A stretch of DNA of 64,000 nucleotides from Tigriopus japonicus (GCA_010645155.1 CM021322.1:7454910-7518909), one strand, 5' to 3'; positions 35,901-50,900 are shown, numbered from the stretch's first letter. Made by a program: numbers and translations. Notes: generated by a model not told the origin, from the letters alone.

Positions 35901-38900
35901 ATAAAAGCGTCCAAACTGGCAAATAAAATGGCAAATAGACACGAAAATGTACCAAAATATTATTAAATTGGCCACTTCATTTGGAAAATGAGCAAAATGT
36001 TTCACCAACAATAAAATGGAATGCATATATAACATGCATATATACATATATAACAGAACAAATATAGATATTTTCTTCCGTTAAATAATCAAGAAATCCT
36101 TAAAACAAATCTTTTTAATCTTTTTGCAATTTCAGGCAATTTTTTCTCTTCATATTTTTGAACAAAAAAGACTAATAAACTTTAAAAGCTAACAAATTGC
36201 AAATAAACATGTTTTGGGGCATAAAATTTTATTTGCCTGAAATCTGCACCCCTTGTAATCAGTTGTTTTGCGGTGCTTGCCGTAACTTCAAGACATTTTG
36301 TGATTTGTGCCATAAAATTACATTTTATGGCAATTTTTCTAATTTGAAGCTTTTATATAATAATAGTGGAGAAATTATATGCTTCTTCCGTGTTTTAAAA
36401 AAAATAAGTATTTTTAATTTCTTTCTTTTTCTTTGTGATATGTGCCATAAAATTACATTTTACGCCAATTTTTCTAATATATGACCGGAACATTTTATGC
36501 CGTATTTTGATGTTATTTGAAGCTTTAAAGTAAAGAAAGTGATCTACTTGATAGATATTGATAAAATTTTGCTTCAATTCATATCTAAGGAATCTTTTGA
36601 TATCTATTCAAAAGGTTTCGGGAAACATGTTGGTCATAAGCGGTTTTAAGTGATTTAAAATAGTTACTTGAGTTCATCACAAGATATCTTCATTTTGACA
36701 CTCTGACATTGATAAATGACATTGGAAGTGTTTCAGAATTATTATTGCGAGTTGAAAGGAAAAGTGACGTTTTCTGATGTACTAAAATGAAGTACTTAAT
36801 GTTAGTACAAAATAGTGTTTGTCGACGTTTCAATTTTATGATGTTTTTAGGGTCAATTCATTTTTAAATGCTATAATATTTATGTTTTTAACTTGGTCGC
36901 TAAGAACCAATTTGGTTTTCAACTGTGATCGTACTACAGAACAGAGTACATTGTATCAGTAAGAAGAAGGGAGGACAACTCTACTCTTATTCAACAGCTG
37001 ATGTTGGCTCCTCCTCAATACGTGTTCTGTGATTAAGTGCGGATTTAAGGGCATTTTAAATGACAAATAATGGAGAACCAGATGGAATTACGAAATGAAT
37101 GTAGGAACAAAAGATGTAGGCCTTTTAATGCGTTGCAGAACAGTAAAAATAATGTTGTCGTAGGTGGACGACAAGAGGGCTTATGAATGAAACAAAAAGG
37201 GGTGAAATTTGTATCACCAAAGAAAAGATTGGTCTACACCTATATATACTGAAGGTAAACAATGCATCAGTATCGCTTCTCGGCCTTTTGGCTAAGATCA
37301 AAGTGTAGTATCTGTTCTTATCAGCTTAATATCTGATACGAGGACCATGTGTCCTCTTCGATATTAAACTTATTTTTAGAAGGGGATGAGATGTGGGAGC
37401 TTGCTCCCCTCTTATCACGGGTTGGCCTTGCATTGCAGTACCGCAAGGAACGGCCCACTGCCCCTCATAATCACATGTATTTAACGGGTGAATTGTAACT
37501 CATCTAACGTTAGGCGTGGATAACGTAAGAGAGACATTTATTTCAAAGTGGAAATTTAAGAGATGTAAGCTCATATGGCGTTTCGACCTTAATTAATGTG
37601 AGCGTCAACATCTGTGTTTGTTTTCATAGCGGTTTACTGGAACCAAATACTGGGTACTAGAAATATATCTGTAAACTATTTTATTGTATGATAGAGGAAC
37701 ATTAACTGATTTGTAATGTGTAGGGACAGGAACTTATTCGTCTTTTTTCGTCTTTATTCGTCTTTTTTACCCTTATTCATCGCGACAAATTTATTCGTCT
37801 AATTTGGATTTCATTCGTCTTTTTCCGTCTAATCCGGCAATTTCACTCAACTTTTTTCTTCTTATTAGCCAAAAATTGGAACTTTTCTTAGTTTTGAAGC
37901 TTTTTCTCAAATTTGGAATCAAATAGACACTTAAAAAAGCTCAACGCCAAAACTTGGGCAACAAAATATGATCCACACTTACATTTAAACTTGTAGAGTT
38001 TCCTGACACAAAGAAAGAAAATTGGATTGAAAAGGCTATCTGACTATTCGAATAATTAATGTCAGCAAATCTGCTTCTAAATATTGCTTTATTGACAACG
38101 TTGAAATAAGGGTTATTTTGAGCTCTTGGTATTTTTAAATTTATGTGCTCCACTGACCATTTCTTGCTTATTTGGCACTTTTCCGTATGTTAACTTTGTA
38201 GATTTTGCCGTTTTGCACAAGGGTGCAGCTGTTGCCCCTAAATTGGGCCACACATTTTGTCTACTTTATGGGCAGCAGTTTTAATCCTCTTTACAGGCAA
38301 TTCATTAGTCTTTTTTGCCGTGTAAGTCAGTTTTTTTGTCTTTTTTGTCGTATTTGTCAGATTTTTTCGTCTTTTTGTCTAATCGGGCAATTTTATTCGT
38401 CTTTATTTGTCTAATCGGGCAATTTTATTCGTCTTTATTTGTCTAATCGGGCAATTTTATTCGTCTTTATTCGTCTAATCAGGTAATTTTATTCGCCTTT
38501 TTTCGTCTAATTTGACAGTTTTATTCGTCTTAACTTCCTGTCTCTAGTAATGTGCAAGACGATGCTTTGGACTGTGGTAAATTAAATGAAGTCACTCACA
38601 ATACAATACTCATTTGTATGTACTCAATACAGGTTATAAAATATAGCCTATAATCATTCAATAACCACATACAATAATAATTTAAAAAATCTCCGTTTTC
38701 ACATTATAGGTCGCATCGTGTGCTTGAATGCGTACGCCAAATACTTTAATGACGAGAACAATCTGGATTCAAAATGCTCCATTCACGCCCCAAGTAATGA
38801 GGGTGAAGGTTGGGCGGAGAAGGAAGCGGGCACCCAATTGCCAAGTGTGAGCGTCTCCTTGGCCATTTTGGGGCCCAATCTCAAACGCGTTCTCAAGGTA

Positions 38901-41900
38901 TTGACATTATCACAGAGCAATGCTCTTATTTCAAGAGAGATGTAGATTCCAGACTAATTGATGTGGCACTAAGTTATTTCATGTTGAACTATGCTAGAAC
39001 TAAGTGTGAAGCGCGCCATCTAGTGTTTTTATGTGGCAGCAGCTCGCCGATTCCATGAGATGCATGTATTTGCAAAAAATTAGTCTTACATTAGTTTTGA
39101 ACAACCAAGGGTTGATGGAGAGGCTTACAATAGAACTACAACTGAAGTTCCTTTGCCATCTTTAGACTTATCACACCAACCATTTCAGCCTAAAACTATT
39201 TCAAGTACTAGGAAGGTATCTGTTAATTGATGGTTTATTTTTTACGGCAATTATGTAGGACCACCAAGGTTCTGCCCCCCTCTACACCATCCTCCATTGT
39301 TACAATGCCAATGCGGACTTTGATCCTTTGGAAGAGGATTCCATTGATGGAGTTCCATTGGAGCATCTGGTGTCGGCCGTTAAAGGGGTTCAAATTGTAT
39401 CCAACTCCTCTGGTATCAAGTCCATTGTCTTGGTGTCCCCTGAAGAAGAGGTAAGAAATTTGTGTTTTTTTTAGAGAACTCATGGACACCTTGAGGTGGG
39501 TGAGCACGAGTTTTTTATTTTGTAATACAATAACACCTTAGCTGAAATTTAATGAAGCATTTTTACCCCAGCTTTAAAAGTTCGCCAATAGATGGTGTTG
39601 AAAGAGGGGCAAGCACCACATGCGCCAAGCTCTTTTTTATTTGCACTACATTCCCCGCCATCTATTGGCGGCTATTTTAAGCTTGGTTTGAAATCCTTCA
39701 TAGACTCAAAAATATGATGAGAAATCAATCTCATAGCCTAAGCCACACTTTTATAACCTTATCATTGGTTTGCCTGAATCTAGTGACGGATTCTGAAGCT
39801 TCATTTTGATTTTCTCTCTATAAAAATTCCCGTTTCAGTTGAACAACTCTCAAAGTGTGCACTCTTCATTTGGTCTGAATCATCCAAACAACACTAATCA
39901 TCCCTTGGGAGCAAGTGGAATGCCGCCCACAAGTTTGGGCGGACTTCCTGGGGGACCCAATAACTTGGGCCATCTGACCCTAACCAATCAATTGAACCAA
40001 CTTTCTCGATATTTGGTGGATCTGCTCAAGAGCCAAAAGGGCACAAAGATCCTGTTTCAACGATTCATTCCCGCTTATCATCACCAATTCGGGACTCAAC
40101 TCAGGTAAGATTGAAGCAGGTTATCATCATTTCATTGACATGAAGTGGCTTAGTGGTCTAGGGGTATGATTCCTGCTTTGGGTGCAGGAGGTCCCGGGTT
40201 CAAATCCCGGCTGAGCCCATAGTGCTATTTTGATGGGGAAAAAACGATGTCCAATCAAGTGGATCTCACTTTTTATCGAGCCCAATAAGCCATTGCAACT
40301 TTAATGTGAAAAACCTTTGCCTCATCATTATGGCATCTCTGCAAATACTTTTTTCGGATTCGACATAATCCGACAAGGATCCAAACTTGTTAATTCAATT
40401 ATATAAGTTTCAATTCACAGTATTTCCATTGAGAGATTTTTTTGGCTTGATTTTTAATTTAATTTCCGTATCCTCAACAGAGGAATTTTAAATGACTGAC
40501 TAAATACTTGAAGTTTCACATCTTTCCAAATATGCAATGGTGTTTACTGATTTAGAAATGTTGCTTCAATCAAATTGCACCCTCTCAGGACAATAAAATG
40601 AAAGGTTTTTTTTTTTTGTAAAAAGTTACAAATAAATCATTTAAGCCGAATGGATTAAATTGATGAATTTTGCTTTGCATTACAATGAAGTGCGTAGAGA
40701 TCATTGATAATATAAAATTTTTAGCAAATCCTATGATTCAGGCATTCTCAGCTTGTCCTTGCACTGTGGTAGGTGTATTCAAAGGGTGAAATAAATTGCC
40801 TGTTCTAAAAGTATCTAAAACAAGAATAATTCATAGAGGTTATGAGTAGAGCGGCCGAAAAGATTTAATTTTCAAGGCCAAATATTTAAGGAAAAAACAT
40901 CAAAATATTTCAGAAAGTATTTGAAAAGCACCCAAATATTTAAAAAAAAAACATTTAAATTTGTAGGTATTCAGGGGAAATGAATTGATATTTTTAGAGC
41001 TTCTTCTGTATTCAAAATCCAATTTTTTTGATGAAAATTTAGCAACGACGAAAATGCAGGGAGACAAATCTTTGGTGGAAAACATTCATACCATGTAGTG
41101 GAAATTGGTCATTCTTGACAGTCTTTATTTTTACCCTAGATTTAATCAAAATGTTATTGGCCAAGATTTGGTTGAACATTCAACCCAGAGTTTCCATAAT
41201 TTTCTTTTGCTTGGAGCTGTGCTTTTCTTCTCTACAGTAGATTCAAATCCGTTAGTTTAATTTTCAAGGCCAAATCGACTAAATATTTAAATATTTCTTT
41301 CCCTCGCAGAATACTTTCCCAATTAAGTTGTTGACTATTCACCTCAACTTTGACTTAATAATTAAAAAAAGGGAGATTTTGAAAATATTTCTTTGGGAAG
41401 GTCAGATTGTTTGCCAAAATTTCAAAAGGTATGCGGATATCATGATGATTCTTGATATAATTCAAAGAAACAGGGAATTTTCCTTTAGTTTTGGAAGAAA
41501 AAGCCCAAATAATTTTTAAAGTGCTCAACACGGTAAAATATCTAAATTAAATATTTTTGTATTTAATTAAATATTTTCGGCCGCTCTAGTTATGAGTTGG
41601 TGAGCAGATTTCGGGTAAATAAAACATGCTTTTTAGGCTCAAAAAATGGCAAATAAACGCGTCTAAAATGGTAAATAAAATGGCATATAAAACAAGGAAA
41701 GGAAATGAAAATGGCAAAGTAGTTACGATTAATTACCAAAATATAGCACAACTGGCCACTAAATGCGGAAACTGGGCAATAGCTCGTATGTTTTGTCTGC
41801 GCCAAAGGTTACTACAAGCATGCTTTGAAAATTGACTTCAAGCGGATCTGAAGCCTGTTAGGGCCTTATGTTACTACATTTTTGATTAAACGTCTGCAAC

Positions 41901-44900
41901 CTTGAAGCTAACATTCCTATAGCCTCATTTTATAAGTCCCAGACCCATTAAATGTCTCAAAAAAGGGTGAAAGTCAATTAATGAAGTATGGTTGAAGTAT
42001 GCATTCTCAAAAACAAAAGGACCAATTATGTTTCACCAACAATTGAGTGGAATGCAAGTGTATGAACATTAAAGAGTTAATATTTTTATTCCAATATATC
42101 CACCAATCAATGTATCACTTAAATAAAAAAAATTGGGCAAAAAAATATGTTTCCTATTTTTCTCGCACAAAAGACAGGTTTTGCATTGATTTGGGCTAAA
42201 ATTCTACAATTTTTTTATTTATTTACCCAAAAAATGGCAAATATACTTTAAAAGCTAGCAAATAGCCAATGAAATTTTTTTTGCACATAAAATATTTATG
42301 ATTTGCCTGAAATCTGCACCCCTAACATTTTGATAAAAGATCATCTAGAAGGGAAGGGTAGTTGTTCATTGATGAATCAGTCTCCTTGATTTGGCATCGC
42401 TCTTTAACTAGGACTCCGTGGCGCAACGGTAGCGCGTCTGACTCCAGATCAGAAGGCTGCGTGTTCAAATCACGTCGGGGTCAGTTGAGAGAATTTTTTT
42501 GTCCATTTTTTTTATCCTTTTCCTTGTAAAATAAATGTATTTTAACTTGATCTTCTTATAGTTCATAATATTGTCTCGTTTCCGAGGGTGCTGAGATACG
42601 TTTCATGAAGTATGGACTTGTGAAATGAGAATTTTATAATATTCATATTGTAGGAAGAATAGCCTTATTGCACATTGATAAGACTCTTTAAAGCAGATAT
42701 AGCCATAGTTTTATTAATAAAGTTGGTTGAAGATAGGTTTAATAGCATTTTGTATTGCGTGAATTTCTGCTCTTCTTCATCGAGCGGCCGTGTGGCCTAA
42801 TGGATAAGGCATCAGACTTCGGATCTGAGGATTGCAGGTTCGAGTCCTGTCACGGTCGAGGAGAAATCTTTTTGTCTGCCTATTTTTCAAATTAATAATT
42901 GTTCATTATTTTTTTTTCTTAGAGTGGCTGATTATGGATATACCAAACTGAAGGATCTTTTGGAAGCGTTGCCCAATGTGATCCAGATCATTGGTGAGGG
43001 CAGTAAAAGCGTGATCACTCTGACTCATCGCCATCAAGTGAAAAGGTTCCAATCGGATTTGTTGAAAATTCTAAAAGGTCAGCCCAATAAACAAGTGGCC
43101 TTGTCGGAATTCCCGAAAATCTACGAAAAGACCTTTAAAAAGGAATTCAGAGTCACGGATTATGGGGTAAGTTCGTTTCAAATGTATTAGAGCAGTTCAG
43201 GACAGGGTATTAAAGAAAGAAGAGACTAATGGAGGTTACGAAAATTGATTATTCCTGTATTCTATTTTCTATAAGAGGCACATGAAGATGTTCAATGGGC
43301 ACAAAGTTGCCCATTTATTTATGATAAATATCGTTCATAAAATAATTGATGATAAATATAGTTAATAAAATTTATTGATGATAAATATACAGTAGTTAAT
43401 AAAATTTATTGATGATAAATATAGTTTATAAAATTTCTGTATGATAAATATCGTTTTTAAAATTTATTATTTGATAATTATCGTATTTAAAATTTATTTA
43501 TGATAAATATCGTTTATAACATTTATTTATGATGAATATCGTTCATAAAATTTATATATGATGAATATTGTTTTTAGAATGTATTATGATAATTATTGCT
43601 TATAAAATTTATTTATTGTAAATATCGTTATAAAATGTATTTATTGTAAATATTGTTGAGTATTTTTTTATTCGTCATTTTTGGTTTTTTAAATATTAAT
43701 TTAAAAATAATTTAGCTTCTGGTATAATTAAATAAATAATGATAACAATTCATGAGACACATTAAGTAATTTTAATCAATCATGTTAGTGATATTCTACA
43801 ATTTACATGTACATTATCGGACCGACTAATTTCCCAAACCTCTATTTTCCTCTTCTGTTTGAAAAAAGGTCTGTGATATCGACGACCTTCTCCATGAGAT
43901 CTCCGAGACCTCCGTGGCCGTTTCCAAGAGTGGTGATGACATCCTGATTGAGGTTCCCAAACGTGAACAGACTCTGGATGAATTGGAGCGAACTCAGACG
44001 TTTGCCGATGAATGCAAGAAGCTTCTTCGTCATGCTCCAGAATGTCGGATCCCTTTCAACAAGTTCATCCCGTCGTATCATCACCATTTTGGACGACAAT
44101 GCAGGTAAACAACCTCATTCCGTCACAGTTGTTTGCCTTTTATAAAGCTTCCAATGTTTGTCGTTGGTGTCGCCAACATCAACCCAAGAAGTTCAATTTG
44201 ATTTTGCAATAAATTGTTATAGTTCATCCAGTCGTGGTATTGCAAAATAAGATGTGTTCAAGCTGTGCACGGTTATTTTTTTGATCAGAGGCTCCTATTT
44301 TTTTTTCTCTTGCAGCTCCTGTCTTTTGGCTTTTTTACAGCTATACGTTAAAACAAACCCCTTGTCGCTAGTACATAAGCTCAATAATATAAGTTACTTA
44401 CCAGTATAACTACTAGTAGTTTCTTCTGTACTTAATCCATTTCTCCTCTGTTATTCAATTTGAACTGTACAAATGTATAACCCGTAGTGAAGTACATAAA
44501 TCGTAATATTAATTTTGCGAAGCTGTTTTTAGATACGACGGTGATTTCAAATGGAGCTTTCCTGTTTGAAAATTGGAGCAATTGCAAAATTGGGGGAATT
44601 GGGTAATGAAGTATAATTATTTATTATTATAAAAATTATAGAATCCATTAATAAAAGCTTGTCAATGAATTCATAGTAGTTCATTGCATTTTTTTTGGAT
44701 TGAAAAATATATGATTCGAAAATATAATTCATTATCCATAAGCCTCTTATATTTCCACTAATTTTCATTTGACATTAACAATTGATAATTATAATTGCAT
44801 TTTTCGATCGTTTAATAGTTTATTAAGGCAAACAGAGGAAATCAAAAGTGTCCAATTATGTGTTTTAGTCATCCCTTAATTTATTATTTTAAGGTCATAA

Positions 44901-47900
44901 AGGAACTGGATTTTTATACTTAGTCCGTTAGCAGCTGTTTTTCTTATAATCAATGTTCTACTCCATTGAAACTCTTTTATCAAGGCATTTATTGTTATCA
45001 CATGAATTTCTCAAAGAAAAACTAACGCCCGCAAGCATTTTTGCTTTTAGCTATGGAGCAGAAATCCCAGACGTTTCAAGGCGTCAAGTCAGCTGATGAT
45101 TACGTCAGCTGACCTTACCGCTAGAAACGTCTGGATTTTCTGCTCTACAGCCAAATAATAAAAAAATTGCCGGGCTATAGTTATTACTTCCGAAAACAAT
45201 AAATTATCACACATGCAAAGACTGATTTCTTTTCCAGAGTGTCTGATTATGGATTCTCTAAGTTGATGGAACTCTTTGAAAGCATTCCTCAAATGGTGGA
45301 CATCACAGAGGATTCCGATGGTGAACGTCTCATTCAGCTGACGGACTCGATTCGTCTCAGTGTTGTGGGTGATCAAATCAAGGAACTCATCAGAGAGACT
45401 CCCAATCAAACCCTCACTGTTGAAGAGATGGAACGTAGATACAAGTCGTCTTTTGGATATCAACTCCGGCCAGATACCTTTGGATATAACTCCATCCTTG
45501 AGCTCTTGGGTATGTATTAGTCAAGGAGATTTTATTGGTAGGATTTTGCCCTTTAAATATCAAGCGGCTTAGTGGTCTAGGGGTATGATTCCTGCTTTGG
45601 GTGCAGGAGGTCCCGGGTTCAAATCCCGGCTGAGCCCTCTCTTTTTTCGCTTTGAAGAGGCTCCGGTGTAAAAAGCAAGTAGAGGTCGGAAATGAATGTG
45701 ATGATTTATAAGATAAACACACATACATCCTTTGGATATGGTACTTTCTTAGCCTTGTTGGACATTGATGTAGGCAATCATTTTAGGGGATTGATCTGTG
45801 CTTGATTTTAAGGATGCAAAGCTAAACCAAGAACATCTGAATTTTTCAGGATAAATTGCTAAAATTCTGCTCATGGTTTGTCATTGATCCCTTCATTGAA
45901 ATAACTTTGCATTTTTGTACTAACAATGACATATCCTATTACCAGGTTCGCCAACTTTTAGTTAAAAATATCGCCAAAAAATAATATTTTGAGCCATTCA
46001 GAGTGTTGTAATGCGATTTTTGGTATTTTACTAACACTAATCTCAATAATTACATTACTAACTGACTTTTTCCTATGCTGTCATCATCTGTTATTTGGTA
46101 TTTTTTTAATTGATATTGACTGATAAATCAACCATATTCCTGATGTTTCCCCCATTTCATTTTGTTACTAAATTATAAAATGTAATTTAAAACGAGCCAG
46201 TGACCCTGGTTGTGACTTAAAAATTTATTGGCATTTAGTTGTAATATTCTTTTCTGAAAGGTAGCTATTTGTGGAACAAATGACCTCACGGTGACATGCA
46301 TCACGAGAAAGGATATTTATTCAAGAATTTTCATTATAAAATTCAAACGAGAAATTGCTCTATACTGCTCAATAAAAAAAAAAAATTTAATATCCTGTAT
46401 TAATTTTCATTCACCTACTTTTCCGACTTCTAACTCCAACGTTGGATCCGATTTTCTTTTAGGAACCATGAATCAGTTGATTCGCGTGGAAGAAGGAGAA
46501 GCCAATCAATCGCCCAAAATACGATTAATCGATCGAAGCTACATTAAGTTGTTATCCAAGAATGTAAGGGCCATTCTAACGGCTCAAACCGATGGACAAA
46601 TGAAAGTGGACGAGTTCCTCGCTGAATATGAGAAAAAGTGAGTTCTGCGTTCTCTCGACAGAGGTCGTTTCTTCCTCTCGTATTTGATAATGACAGAGAG
46701 CGCCATCTATCTCTTTCTCCGTTGAAGAGAGGTCCGGATTGCTTGGGACTACATAAAATGGTCTAAATCACACTAATTAATTGAGCTTGGACAAAGTTTC
46801 CAAAAGGATTTTCAAGCTTTCCCCAAGTTTGTTAAAAGCATTGAGTCCAGAAGCAATTGAAAGGCATGTCCATTTTAGGGCAAACTAAGTGAAATATCGA
46901 CGTTTAAAAACCGTCCGTCTGTTTTTTTTTCTAAAATTTGAAACATCGGATTAGTAATAAACTAATTTTTAGACAGATTTTAGGGTTTCAACAGCCCAAG
47001 AATTTGTGCTTACACGTTTGAAAGAGATTTGAGAGAACTATAGGGAGGTTTTCTTTAGGTTTCAAAGATAGATTACTTGGCAAATGGATACTTGCAACAA
47101 AAATGTATTAGTGGAGATAATCACATTTTAAAGAAATTGGAATTTGACACAAAGAGAAAAATATCCAAAGATGTCAAAAAATGGCTCTGAATCAAATTCG
47201 TCCAAGAATTTGAGATTATTCGCTGAATTTGGATACACATTGATATACAAAACAAACTTATTTAGCTGAGGTAATAGTAGATGGAAAGAACATAAATAAA
47301 TTTTGTTGTGCAAATATCCAACAGAAATAGAATCAATTACTTCCCTTGAATTTACAGATTTGGAAAGGTCTTGGACCTGAAAAAAGTGGCATCGGATTTG
47401 CCAGATTTGGTGGAAATTTTGGATAATGAGTCGCCCAATGATGAAATGAATAATAATGAGCCTGATGTTGAAGGTGGGCAAATGAGTCCAGGAGCCAAAA
47501 GTATTCGCTTGGTTCCTTTGCAACTCTGTGTAGCTCGAATCACGGAACTCATCAAGGTATGTTGAAGCATTTTAATCCAATGTGGAAGGAAATAAACTCA
47601 AAAGAAACAAGAGTCTTGTTTTTGGCGCTAGCGACAGCGGCCAAAATATGAACTTTCAAAAAACCCCACAACCCAAGAGGTAGTAGGCCGCATGTTAACG
47701 CAGCTAATTCAAAAAGCGAGAGTACACAAAATCAAGTCAGATTGACGTGCCTAGAGTATATACTCTCGACAGCTGTTGTGTTTGAAACACAGGAGCTGGG
47801 GTGAGTATATACTCAACAAACGTTAATCTGACTTGATTTTGGTGTACTCTAGCTTTTTGAATTAGCTGCGTTAACATGCGGCCTAGTCTTTATGGAGTGC

Positions 47901-50900
47901 TAAGTGCACGAATATATTTGAAGCTAGATCTCAAAACTTTTAAATTCGAAGATTAGATGACTTTGTTTTAACCCAATTAAGCCTTACAATTAATTTTAAT
48001 GTTAATTGTTTATTGCGAGACATTATCAATTATCTCATTGGATACATTTTTTGTAAATATAAAATTTTAAATACAATTTTGTTAGTCTTGGTTCCTGAGG
48101 TTGGGAAGCTTATTAAAAAGTTTAATATGTTAGTAATGTTAGTTTTTCCAATGAATTGCTATAAAACAATAATAGGCCGCATGTTAACGCACCGAATTCA
48201 AAAGTAAGAGTATACCAAAAATCAAGTCAGATTAACCAGCCTTGAGTGTATGGGGTCCTTTAACGAACAGCTGACTGGGAGGTCACAGTACATAAAACTG
48301 AGAGGTCACCTTACTAATATAGTTCCCAATATTGCACTCTGACACAAAAGTTCGACCTATTTTTGAATTTCTCAATGTTTATTGGACACATAAGAACTGA
48401 AATCTTGTTCAGTAATGCTCAAAGGTTGCATGTTATTTCTATTTTACTGGTTCCGCTGAAAGGACTCTATACTTACTATACTCTATACATACTAGTGAAA
48501 ACTCCTGTGTTTGAAACGCAGCAGCTGGGGAGATTATGTACTCAACCAATGCTAATTTGACTTAATTCAAAAATGTGAGTATAGCAAAATCAAATTAACA
48601 TGCAGTCTAAGTTATTGAAAAAGTGAAGATAGTTCTTACTTAAAATAGTCAGTCAATAAAAGCAATCATTCAGTCTGAAAAACGCATCAGCAGCCTTCTA
48701 AAGCTGCTGGTGTCAATGAAAAAAAATTAAAAATAATTCATATATGAGTCCTTCAACCGCAACCAGTGAAATGGAAATCACGTGCAACCTTTGAGCTTTG
48801 ATGCACAAAATTTCTGTTCTAATGTGCCCAATATACCTTTAGAAGCTCGAAAATGGGTCACATGTTTGTGTCAGGGTGCAATTTCTGGAGCTGCATTACT
48901 ACGGTGACCTCCCAGTCTTATGTACTGTGACCTCCCAGTCAGCTGCTCCTTAAAGGACCCATATGGCAAACACTTTGTCATAGTAATCAACTCCAAGTTT
49001 TGGTTGATAAAAACTAAGCAAAAAAATAATGTTCAGTCACTTGTGCATGCACTGTTGTTCAATTTTATCACAATTATGGATAAAAAAGTAAATGAAAAAA
49101 AGATTAAAGCTATGAGAAATGCGTTTTTCCAAGACAGAGAATCAGAACAAATTCATCCATGCTTCCAAGTACAGAGTAAAGCCCGTCATTGTCATCTCTT
49201 TTACATAGTTCATTGGGTTTACAAGCTTCTATTTCTGACCGTTGTGTCGCTAGTGTCAAGGAGGTGCTCCTTTCCTGTGATCCCATAAAACATAAAAGGC
49301 TGTAGGGATAATTGTTTAATATTGTTATTTTTGTCATTGATCTCCATAGGATAAGTCAAGTCAAGAAAGCACTTTTCTATGATCTATGAAACTTAAAAGG
49401 ATGTAGGGTTACTTATTTAATACCATCATTCTTTTCATTGATCTCCATAGGAGCATGAAAAGCTTTACTGTTCGGATTTGGAGGCGTTGTTTGCGGAAAA
49501 GTACAAGACAGCCCTCTCTCCCGGACAATATGGCTATCCCAATATCAAGAATCTCTTGGAATCCGGCCTCTCGAAGCATTTCACTATTCGTGGACGAGGT
49601 TCGCGAAAAGTCATTTGCGTGGCCAAAGAAATGCCCGAGAAAAGCCCCGAAGCTTCGGGCATGTCCTCGTATTTTAATTCGGCCCCAATGCCCCATTTCC
49701 GGAGAGATGGGGATAGTAATAATAACAACAATCAATCTAGACATGTGAGCGCCCGTGGCGATCGTGGATGTGAGAACAACAATCTTCATGGATTCAGTCT
49801 CAATCGATCTTCTCTAGGAGTGGATTCGGCTTCAAGGTAATAGTTTTTTAAATCCATTAGAGTATGGTTCTTTTAATATTGAAAATTGAGGTATCATCAC
49901 TGGTGCATTACCAATATCATCACGGTATTTTTACTGAGTATTATTATTTTTTTTATATAAATTATTATATATAAATAGTTCTATATTAGTTATATTTAAA
50001 TTATTTGTAAATAATTAAATATATTTAATTCTAGTAAGTATTATAAATGAAAATGAAGCTCAAACTGATCTTGTGTGTAAGCAATGCTGAAAATATTTTT
50101 ATTCGCAACACAAAATTGGACTTTTTTTTCGTTTCAAATTGCGTAATATTTGGGAGAATAGGTTAGAAAATAAGGCAGTCCTTACTGGTTTTATAGGAAT
50201 TGATTTGAGGCTCTTGAATATAAGTAACATATTTCATATTTCAATAGTAATTTCAGACAAAGTGAAGGTATGAATGTAAGTAAATCTAAAATGATATCCA
50301 AATGATTGTTTAGGAAAATGGCATACGCAAATTTGCCAATCGTGATATATTATGAATAACAGTTATTTCAAGTACTCCTTAAAGATAATCTTATCATGTA
50401 TTAATGGTTTTTCACGGAAGTTTGTACTCCGGAACGAAGTATAGATACTTCCATAAATATAAAAAGTTAAATTGAAATCAATATTATCAACACAAATCTT
50501 GTGCAATATTAATTGAAGAGGGAAAATGGAACCTTGAAAGTTATATTTTCACAGACAACAGATCGATTGGCCCGTTTGTGGTTGATAACTATTTCTTTAT
50601 GTACACTAAAAAATAAGTTCGGATAATGAGTTATATGACAGAATATAAAAAAAATTAATTGGTAGATTGGATTAAAATGGCCCAGAAATCTCGAATGTCA
50701 AGGCATCATGTTGAAATGATCAAGGAATAAAGCGTAAACTAACTCACGAGAATTTAAACTGAGCCTCTTCTGAAATTGTTATCAACAAAACTATGAAAAA
50801 CATGAGAGAGAGAGCAACATTAAGCTTGTCATTTTCGGATACAACATCCTTAAATAGCTTTATGGAAAGAGTGCCTTAAACATTGTTGTACTTTTAAATG

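Noticed and set aside
29706..38153. Short antisense frames shared by two family A hAT-like copies as a conserved protein
   Set aside because: Their similarity is explained by the copies being one repeat family. The frame is short, carries substitutions and shows no transposase motif.
45089..45463. Minus-strand 124-codon frame opposite exon 11
   Set aside because: It crosses the splice acceptor at 45237 and a foldback MITE. The plus strand codes LOTUS 5-6.
49409..49789. Minus-strand 126-codon frame opposite exon 14
   Set aside because: The plus strand encodes the LOTUS 8 segment in phase with its neighbours.
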